A DNA stretch of 7,825 bases from Paracoccaceae bacterium (GTDB lineage Bacteria; Pseudomonadota; Alphaproteobacteria; Rhodobacterales; Rhodobacteraceae): NCBI GenBank assembly GCA_027030435.1, contig JALVEX010000365.1:1-7825 (forward strand). The letters are read 5' to 3'. The notes beneath the pieces are model-generated. The model had not been told where the DNA came from, searched no databases, and saw nothing but the letters and a program-made list of their open reading frames with translations. This document shows positions 1 through 6,238 of this stretch, in pieces. The position numbers and the translations under genes were made by a program. Each line of letters begins with the position of its first letter. Position 1 is the first letter of the stretch.

Positions 1-597
1 TGGAAGGGCGATGAGCAATGCGGCCTCTGCCGGGGTGAGGCGGCGCGGCTCTTTTCCGAACCAGGCGAAGCTCGCCGAGCGCACGCCTTCGAGATTGCCG
101 CCGAAGGGGGCGCGGTTCAGGTAGAGTTCCAGGATCTGATCCTTGGACATGCGCCGCTCGAGCGCAAGCGCCACCCGGATCTGGCGCAGCTTCCCCCCGA
201 GAGAACCCGTTCCGCTTTCTTCCAGCAGCCGCGCGGCCTGCATGGAGAGCGTGGAGCCGCCCGAGATGATCCGCCCGTTTGCGATCGCCTGCCCCGCGGC
301 GCGCAGAATTGCCAGGAGATCCACGCCTGAATGGGTGTAGAAGCGCTTGTCTTCATAGGCGATGAGCATTCGGATGTAGTCTGGATCCACATCCCCGAGC
401 CGGGTGGCGAGGCGCCAGCGCCCGTTATCCACCATGAAGGCGCGCAACAGATGCCCGTTGCGATCGCGCATCTCGGCGGAGGTTTCGAGCGCGCGCGGCG
501 GCAGCTTCGTGGCATCTATCCAGGCATCGAAGGCATCGCGCGCCGCCGCCAGGAGAAAGAGCCCCAGGGCTACGAAAAGAAGGGCGCGGCGGCGCAT
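1..597 (-). CDS. pbpC: Penicillin-binding protein 1C, N-terminal part (runs off left edge)
   Basis: Class A penicillin-binding protein of the 1C type: an inner-membrane peptidoglycan glycosyltransferase (GT51) that normally also carries a transpeptidase domain. Only the first 199 residues are in the window. Residues 5-19 form a short hydrophobic anchor after an MRRR start, so the rest faces the periplasm. All early GT51 motifs are visible: EDKRFYTHSGVD at 82-93 with catalytic Glu82, GGSTLSMQ at 113-120, the LRQIRVALALE helix at 137-147 ending in Glu147, and KDQILELYLN at 152-161. The following APFGGNLEGVRSAS stretch is typical of PBP1C rather than PBP1A or 1B. The ATG at 597-595 lies one base after the stop of the alpha-2-macroglobulin gene, so the two form an operon. 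Only a weak GGTG/GAAG stretch serves as ribosome site, which suggests translational coupling. No disruption is seen. The transpeptidase domain and the C-terminal PBP1C domain lie outside the window and cannot be judged. Confidence 0.96.
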   Translation of the reverse strand, partial: MRRRALLFVALGLFLLAAARDAFDAWIDATKLPPRALETSAEMRDRNGHLLRAFMVDNGRWRLATRLGDVDPDYIRMLIAYEDKRFYTHSGVDLLAILRAAGQAIANGRIISGGSTLSMQAARLLEESGTGSLGGKLRQIRVALALERRMSKDQILELYLNRAPFGGNLEGVRSASFAWFGKEPRRLTPAEAALLIALP

Positions 598-598
598 C

Positions 599-3500
599 TC
601 ACTTCACCACGCGCACCCGGGCCGGATCGCTGTGGGCGCGCATTTCGGGGCGATACATGTCCTCCACGCTGGCGGGGGGCTGGTGATATTCGCCGGGGGT
701 CGTGGCGCGCAGGATATAGGCCAGGCGCAGGGGCTTGTCGGATGACCAGTCCACCGCAGCGATGAAGCGATCGCTGCGCGCCTCGCTGTGGCGGACGCTA
801 TCGGGCAACTCCAGCCAGTCAAGGGCACGCACATTCCCGCTCTGCAGAATGTCGGGATTGTCAATCTCGAAGCCAGCAGGCAGGGGATCGTTGATTATCA
901 GCCGTGCTTCGCGTGCGCTCAGGGGATGCACCGTGATCACGGCAACAAGCCTTGTACCCACATTCATCCCCCCGGGGGCGGTGATGTCCGTCTCAATGCC
1001 GTCCATCGTGTAGTAGCGCCGCTCGATGGCATAGCCGTTGCCGCTGGCGGGGAGCGGCCTTTCGGGCACGCCGAAGGTGGTGAGGGTGAGGGTCTTCCGC
1101 TTTCCGGTTTCGTTCGTGATGGCGAGCGGAGCAGCGGCGGCATAATCCTCGATCAGGCGGACGAGCGGGCCGGAGGCGGGCGAGCCGTTGATCGTGAAGC
1201 CGGTCATCGAGGGATCGGCCACGAGCGCCTTTGCCGCGAGCAGAGCCCATGCGGCTTCCTGGGTGGAGCGGGTTCCGGGCGCGCCGCCGGCGGCGATGAA
1301 TTTCACCGCCGTATCGCGGTCGATCATGGTGCTGCCCGCTTCGCTCGCCAGCGCCAGCACGGCCGCAGCATCGCGCCGCGCGGTTCCGTAATCGGCGCGC
1401 CAGATCGGTGGCTCGCCCTCTGCCGCAGCACGGGCAATCAGCCTTGCGGCACGTGCGAACATCCGATCGGCGCGGGGCTGATCGCCGTAGAAGGCGAGCG
1501 CGGCGCCAAGCTGCGCAGCGGCGAGAGGTGTCGTGAAGGCGTCCCGCTTCACATCGGCGTAATAACGCAGATCGCCGACTGCCGCGGCGCCCTCGCGCGC
1601 CAGCACCATCAGCGCATAGGCGAGATCCTCCCCGCCCTCATCGAAATCGCCGTAGTAATTGACCTGGTTGAGGAGGTTGTCCATCGCCATGCGAAAGGCG
1701 GTATCGGGCACGGCATATCCTCTGGCGCGGGCGCGCGAAAGGAAATCACTTACATAGGCATCAAGCCACATATCGCCCTGATCGGGCTGCCAGAGGCCGA
1801 AGGCGCCGTTGGGCGATTGATTGTTGAGCACGCTTTCGATGGCCTGGTTGACCCGCTCGGGAATGGCCTTTCGCCGGCCCAGCCCCAGGGCTTCGGCCAC
1901 TTCGGAAAGATAGAGGAGCGGCAGGGCTTTGGATGTGATCTGCTCGGTGCAGCCGTAGGGATAGCGATCGAGAGCGGCGAGCAGCCCCGGAGCATCGAGC
2001 CGGGCCAGGGGGCCGGCGGCCAGAGTGGCCGAGCCGGTGCCCGGGCGCATCCCGGCAAAGACATCACGGGTGAAGGTGAAGGTATCGCCCGGCGCCAGAT
2101 CGAAGCGGCTGGTGCGGGTAACGACGGGATCGTTATCGACAACCGCGAGGGTGAGCTTCTTTTCAAGCCGCTCCCCGCCCGGCAGGGCAAGAGTGACCGT
2201 CATTTCATATGTGCCGGGCTTCGTGCCGCTGATTGGCACGGAGAGGCGCGCGGTTTCCTTTTCGCCAAGCGCGATGCTGGCTGGCAGGGCGCTCTTTTCG
2301 ATCCGAAGCCCTTCGGCTTGCAGATCGATCCCGATTTCGCCGGCCGGCGCATCCGCATTGGTGATTTCCAGCAGCAGGCGGCTCTGATCGCCGGGGGCGA
2401 GGAAGCGGGGCAGGCTGGCCGTCAGCACGACGGGATCGCGCACGATCACATCGCCCGAGGCCGCGCCCACCCCCGTTCTCGACCACACCACGGCCATGAT
2501 CCTGAGCGTGCCGTTGAAGGCCGGCAGATCGAAGCGCGCGTGCGCCGTGCCGTCGGCGCCGATTTCCACCGGGCCGGAGAAGAAGCTCACAAGCTCTTCC
2601 GTGGGCGGGGGCGAGGCGGGGCTGGCATCGCTGCCGGCATCGCCGCCCGAGCGCACCCGGCCCATGGCGCCGTTCATGCCGTCGATCAGGCGGCCGTAGA
2701 GATCGCGGATCTCCATGCCGAGGCGGCGCTGGCCGAAGTAATGGCCGGCCGGATCGGGGCTTTTGAAGCGGGTCATGTTGAGAATGCCGAGATCCACTGC
2801 GGCGATTGTGGCATAGGCCTGCTCGCCCGGCTTCACATTGGCAACCTTCAGCGCCACATCGAGCGGCCCGCGCGGGCGGATTTCCTCGGGGAGGGAAAGG
2901 CTCGCCGCGAGCCGGTGATCGCCGGGATCGACAGCGGCGTAGGAAAGGCCGAGGGCGCGGGCCGGATTGTGTTTCGCGGCAACATCCATCGGGCGAATGA
3001 CCGTGGCCGTCACATAGGCGCCGGCGCCCCATTCATCGGTGACAGGCAACGCGACGATGTTTTCCCCGGCGCTGACATCAACCGCCTTCATGTCGATCAG
3101 CCGGTTTGACATCACCGTGATCAGGGCCTTGCCCGCCGTGCGCGGCACGAGGCGCAGGCGTGCCGTATCACCGGGGCGATAGGCGGTGCTGTCGAGCGAA
3201 ACATCCAGCACATCGGGCGTGGCAGCGGCATCGGCGGCAGCATACCAGCCGGCGGCGAAGGGCATGGACGAGGCGACATATTGCCCGTCCGCCCCCTCTG
3301 CAAGACGCTCCACCCGGATTTCGTATTCGCCCCACTCCACGGGCGCAGACACCTCAAGCGGCGCATCCTTGGGAATGATGACTTCATCACTCTTGACAAG
3401 CGTGCGGGTCGTGACCGGCTCCCAGTTCCACCGGCCGCCGCTCTGATACCATTGGTAGCGGGTATTGACGCGGTTGATGGTATAGCGCACCGGCATTTCG

Positions 3501-6067
3501 GTGGCATTGCCGCCCGTATCGAGGGCGATCAGGCGGAAGCGGGCGGTGCCGTTTTCCGCCACCACGTCATCAAAAAGGGGCCGGATGCCGATCATCGGTG
3601 CTGCCGGGGCAAGCGGGCGGGTGATCTCGCGCTCCACGGGCCTTCCCGAGCCCTCAGAAACGCGCACCGTGATGGTGGCTTCGAGCGGGTGCGTGGTGGC
3701 TTCTCTTTCGGGGAAGGCGAGCGGGATCAGGGCCTTGCCGGCCTTGTCGGTGCGGATGCCGGCAGGCAGGGCTTCGCTGCGTGGTTCGAAGGGCTGATCG
3801 TGGCGCCCGAAGCGGTAGCCGGGATGGCTTTCGATCTCATCGCGCGCGTTGAGGCGCAATTCACCCTCGATGCTCATATCGGCGGCAGGTGCGCCAAAGA
3901 GGTAGCGCGCTTCAAGCGTGAGGGGAGGCGGAGCGGCCGGATCGAGCGGGCCTTCGGGAAGCGAAAGGGAGAAATCGATCCGCTCGGGGATGAAATCCTC
4001 CACGAGGAATTTGGCTGTTGCCAGGGCGGGCGCATCGGTATCGGCATGAAGGCTGAGGCGCCAGCCACCGCGCTGGGCCGTGGCGCCGATCGGAAAGGCA
4101 AACACATGCCCGCCGGCAAAATCGCCGGCAGATACCTTGCGCGTGTATTCGATGCCATCGGGGCGGCGCAGGATGGCGGTGAGGGGGATGCCTTCGAGCG
4201 CCTCCGCCTTCGGCCCGCGCAGCAGAGCGGTAACATGCACGGTATCCCCGGCGCGATAGGCGCCGCGATCCGTCGTCACGAAGGCATCGATCGCCTCCGC
4301 GGGCGCGCGCCCCTCCACGCCGCGATCGGAAAGATCGAAGGCGGGATCGGAAAGGGAGAGGAAGGCGATATCCCGATCCTCCTCACGCGCGATCAGGAGC
4401 GCGGGCGCCCGCGAGCCCGTGCCGGCCGCGATCGCCGCGGGAAAGCGGGCATAACCGCGCGCGTCCGTCTCCGCTTCGGCCAGCACCGCATTTGCCCGCG
4501 AGAGCAGGGTAACCTTCACCCCCTGTTTCGGCGCGGCATCGAGGAGGGAGCGGATGAATACATGAACGCCGTCCACCCCCTTCAGGCTGGTCATCCCGAG
4601 ATCCGAGAGGGCAAACCATTGCGTGCTGGCGGGGTTGTCATAGGGATCGGCGCCCGGCACCCGGGCTTCGAGGGCATAGATCCCGGCCGGCAGGCCGGCA
4701 ATGATCTCGCCCATGGGCAGGCGGGTAGTGACCTCGTGGTTGAGCTCCATCCTCACCTCGCCCTTGCCACGCCAGATCTCCTCCGCCACATCGCTGGCGA
4801 AGCTCTCGGTTTCCCAGATGGAGAGCGGGCGGGCGAAATAGCCATCCTGCATGGCGCGCAGAAGATTGCGATCGCTGACCCGGCGCAGCACGAGATCCAC
4901 TTCGGTCAGGTTGACGGTTTCGATCGGCAAGGCCGCATCCGCCGCCCTTGGCAGCACGTAGCCGCGCCCGGGGAAGCGGGCGAACGGCCTGCGATCGCGC
5001 ACGTAGTGACGGATCGTCACCGATTTCAGAAGCTTCTCGCCATTCGCGGCCGGCAGCCCGGCGCGGAAGGTGATCTGGTAGCGCTGTCCATGTTCCAGCC
5101 CGCCCACGCAGATCTGGCGCTGAGCGACCTCGATCGGCATGTCGTTGGACGGCAGTTTCAGATAGGGCCTGTAATCAAGCCCTGCCTGCACGAGATCTTC
5201 CGAGAAGGTTGCGCAGATGCGCGGCTCGGCGAGATCGCTGTTGACCGTATCCTCGACGATGCGAAAGCCGTATTTCGCGATTGCCCGCTCGAGTGCTTTC
5301 GTGATCGCGGGATCGTCCACGAAGTGGCGGGCGAGGGTGAGCGCGGGGATCATGTCGCGCCCGCGGCCATCCCTTTCGAGCGCCCGTGCCATGACCACGA
5401 GCGCAGAAGCCTTTTCCCCCGGCCCTTCGCTGCGCAGCCAGGCATTCACTGCAGCCGGCATGGCCCCGGCGCGGATCTCCCGGTATCCGGGTGCTTTCTC
5501 GCGGGAGACTTTCAACGAAAGCTCCGCATATCGGATCCAGAGCCCGGCCCTGTCGGTCAGCACGAGGGCGGCACCGGCATAGCGGAGCGCCTCGGCGGGA
5601 TCCTGGCGGGCATAGGCTTCTCCGATCAGCTCTTCCGCGTTCATCTGGGCGGGGAAATAAAGCGTGGTGATGCGCTCGGCCAGATCGCGCGCGGCTGTGA
5701 AATCCGGCTCATGGAGAAAATCCGCCTCCCTTTGGCGAACTTCCGCGCGGGCAATCAGGGCGGCGGGCGTATCCACCACCCGCCCCGAGATCGCGCCTGC
5801 ATACGGGCGTTCCTCTTCCACCGCGCTTTTGGGAAAGCAGGCATTGGAGCGCTGATTGTAGGTGAAGGCCTTGCAGCGCTTGTCAAACAGGCAGGCGCGG
5901 CGGCAGCTCTGGAAGGTCTTGTCAAACAGGGTGGCAAGATCGGAGCCGTAGAAATCGACATCCTTGCTCAGGATATGGCGCCGCTCTGGGATCGGACTTT
6001 CGGCCTGTGCGTCAATCCCGCTGGAAATGAAAACTGCTGCAAGAATGAAAGCAACAAGGAAACGCAT
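599..6067 (-). CDS. Periplasmic alpha-2-macroglobulin family protein with N-terminal PAN domain and intact thioester (YfhM-like)
   Basis: Bacterial alpha-2-macroglobulin, 1822 residues, a pan-protease trap thought to guard the periplasm. Residues 1-22 are a signal peptide cut after AQA (type I site, no lipobox Cys). Residues about 28-90 are a PAN/Apple domain with Cys55, 59, 65 and 77. A helical stretch follows to about 240. The first macroglobulin-like domain (about 265-385) has Cys285 and Cys320. The MG2 signature TDRGAYRAGDTVH is at 599-611. A bait-region domain spans roughly 955-1135, with a Gly/Asp/Ser/Pro-rich bait-like linker at 1139-1158. The A2M domain (PAFNGTLRIMAVVWS) follows. The thioester is PYGCTEQ with Cys1373 and Gln1376, so it should be able to form the reactive bond. 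The end carries HQPPASVEDMYRPEMRA near 1796-1812. The start is set at 6067 because GGAG lies 7 bases upstream and the signal peptide begins there; an ATG at 6139 would add 24 residues ahead of it. It is followed after one base by pbpC, the classic partner. Confidence 0.96.
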   Translation of the reverse strand: MRFLVAFILAAVFISSGIDAQAESPIPERRHILSKDVDFYGSDLATLFDKTFQSCRRACLFDKRCKAFTYNQRSNACFPKSAVEEERPYAGAISGRVVDTPAALIARAEVRQREADFLHEPDFTAARDLAERITTLYFPAQMNAEELIGEAYARQDPAEALRYAGAALVLTDRAGLWIRYAELSLKVSREKAPGYREIRAGAMPAAVNAWLRSEGPGEKASALVVMARALERDGRGRDMIPALTLARHFVDDPAITKALERAIAKYGFRIVEDTVNSDLAEPRICATFSEDLVQAGLDYRPYLKLPSNDMPIEVAQRQICVGGLEHGQRYQITFRAGLPAANGEKLLKSVTIRHYVRDRRPFARFPGRGYVLPRAADAALPIETVNLTEVDLVLRRVSDRNLLRAMQDGYFARPLSIWETESFASDVAEEIWRGKGEVRMELNHEVTTRLPMGEIIAGLPAGIYALEARVPGADPYDNPASTQWFALSDLGMTSLKGVDGVHVFIRSLLDAAPKQGVKVTLLSRANAVLAEAETDARGYARFPAAIAAGTGSRAPALLIAREEDRDIAFLSLSDPAFDLSDRGVEGRAPAEAIDAFVTTDRGAYRAGDTVHVTALLRGPKAEALEGIPLTAILRRPDGIEYTRKVSAGDFAGGHVFAFPIGATAQRGGWRLSLHADTDAPALATAKFLVEDFIPERIDFSLSLPEGPLDPAAPPPLTLEARYLFGAPAADMSIEGELRLNARDEIESHPGYRFGRHDQPFEPRSEALPAGIRTDKAGKALIPLAFPEREATTHPLEATITVRVSEGSGRPVEREITRPLAPAAPMIGIRPLFDDVVAENGTARFRLIALDTGGNATEMPVRYTINRVNTRYQWYQSGGRWNWEPVTTRTLVKSDEVIIPKDAPLEVSAPVEWGEYEIRVERLAEGADGQYVASSMPFAAGWYAAADAAATPDVLDVSLDSTAYRPGDTARLRLVPRTAGKALITVMSNRLIDMKAVDVSAGENIVALPVTDEWGAGAYVTATVIRPMDVAAKHNPARALGLSYAAVDPGDHRLAASLSLPEEIRPRGPLDVALKVANVKPGEQAYATIAAVDLGILNMTRFKSPDPAGHYFGQRRLGMEIRDLYGRLIDGMNGAMGRVRSGGDAGSDASPASPPPTEELVSFFSGPVEIGADGTAHARFDLPAFNGTLRIMAVVWSRTGVGAASGDVIVRDPVVLTASLPRFLAPGDQSRLLLEITNADAPAGEIGIDLQAEGLRIEKSALPASIALGEKETARLSVPISGTKPGTYEMTVTLALPGGERLEKKLTLAVVDNDPVVTRTSRFDLAPGDTFTFTRDVFAGMRPGTGSATLAAGPLARLDAPGLLAALDRYPYGCTEQITSKALPLLYLSEVAEALGLGRRKAIPERVNQAIESVLNNQSPNGAFGLWQPDQGDMWLDAYVSDFLSRARARGYAVPDTAFRMAMDNLLNQVNYYGDFDEGGEDLAYALMVLAREGAAAVGDLRYYADVKRDAFTTPLAAAQLGAALAFYGDQPRADRMFARAARLIARAAAEGEPPIWRADYGTARRDAAAVLALASEAGSTMIDRDTAVKFIAAGGAPGTRSTQEAAWALLAAKALVADPSMTGFTINGSPASGPLVRLIEDYAAAAPLAITNETGKRKTLTLTTFGVPERPLPASGNGYAIERRYYTMDGIETDITAPGGMNVGTRLVAVITVHPLSAREARLIINDPLPAGFEIDNPDILQSGNVRALDWLELPDSVRHSEARSDRFIAAVDWSSDKPLRLAYILRATTPGEYHQPPASVEDMYRPEMRAHSDPARVRVVK

Positions 6068-6074
6068 CACGATT

Positions 6075-6078
6075 CTCC
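6075..6078 (-). promoter_or_regulatory. Ribosome binding site of the alpha-2-macroglobulin gene
   Basis: Read on the minus strand, GGAG sits 7 bases before the ATG at 6067. This spacing, together with the signal peptide that begins exactly at that ATG, decides the start against the in-frame ATG at 6139, which has no comparable site. A GANTC site (6071-6075) overlaps the spacer. Confidence 0.8.
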
Positions 6079-6160
6079 AAATCAGCAACCAATGATTCAC
6101 GGCCTGACGATCACATAAAACCCGACACGGGTGCAACATCGCATTCTTTCATCCGCCGCA

Positions 6161-6193
6161 TTCACACCGGTTAATACCCTGTTCACCCTGATT
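6161..6193. repeat. Imperfect 12-base direct repeat, two helical turns apart
   Basis: TTCACACCGGTT (6161-6172) and TTCACCCTGATT (6182-6193) agree at 9 of 12 positions with starts 21 bases apart, about two turns of DNA. That spacing suits a protein binding the same face twice. Short and imperfect, so weak evidence for an operator. Confidence 0.25.
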
Positions 6194-6194
6194 T

Positions 6195-6217
6195 GGGAAT
6201 CATGGGGAACGAATCCC
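6195..6217. repeat. Imperfect inverted repeat with a GANTC site in each arm
   Basis: GGGAATC (6195-6201) and GAATCCC (6211-6217) pair at six of seven positions around a 9-base loop. Each arm holds a GAATC. It lies just upstream of the kinase ribosome site, so it could be a dyad operator or a small 5' leader hairpin, or it could be chance. Confidence 0.3.
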
Positions 6218-6226
6218 GCAGGGGGC

Positions 6227-6231
6227 GGAGG
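6227..6231 (+). promoter_or_regulatory. Ribosome binding site of the histidine kinase gene
   Basis: GGAGG ends 7 bases before the ATG at 6239 but only 1 base before another in-frame ATG at 6233. The spacing favours 6239, giving a protein that starts MSLID, the start I recognise for this kinase family. Confidence 0.8.
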
Positions 6232-6238
6232 AATGAAC

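Larger units (their letters stand above)
6068..6238. promoter_or_regulatory. Divergent intergenic region between the A2M-pbpC operon and the histidine kinase
   Basis: These 171 bases separate two divergently read genes, so both promoters should lie here. I see no convincing sigma-70 pair for either direction; GTTAAT at 6170-6175 with TTTCAT at 6147-6152 is the best plus-strand candidate and is weak. The region carries three GANTC sites (6071-6075, 6197-6201, 6211-6215), a TTAACC on the minus strand at 6174-6169, an imperfect direct repeat and a short inverted repeat. That both promoters are here is an inference from gene orientation. Confidence 0.6.

Noticed and set aside
117..515. Minus-strand 132-codon frame inside pbpC
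   Set aside because: It is out of frame with the clear glycosyltransferase motifs of PBP1C and gives an Arg/Ser/Pro-rich product typical of a shifted reading frame.
788..6118. Two very long plus-strand open frames (788-3109 and 3281-6118) opposite the A2M gene
   Set aside because: Both are exactly codon-aligned with the real gene on the other strand. In that register a stop appears only where the sense gene uses TTA, CTA or TCA, which are rare in GC-rich genes. Their translations show no recognisable domain, while the minus strand encodes a complete A2M.
6068..6139. N-terminal extension of the A2M gene to an ATG at 6139
   Set aside because: It would place 24 residues, including a Cys pair, before a clean signal peptide, and it lacks a good ribosome site. 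The ATG at 6067 has GGAG at ideal spacing.
6121..6180. Possible CRP/FNR-like TGTGA half-sites in the intergenic region
   Set aside because: Single TGTGA words without a correctly spaced partner arm; no palindrome of the family length is present.
6233..6238. Kinase start at the first of two tandem in-frame ATGs (6233)
   Set aside because: GGAGG ends only one base before it, too close for initiation; the ATG at 6239 is correctly spaced.
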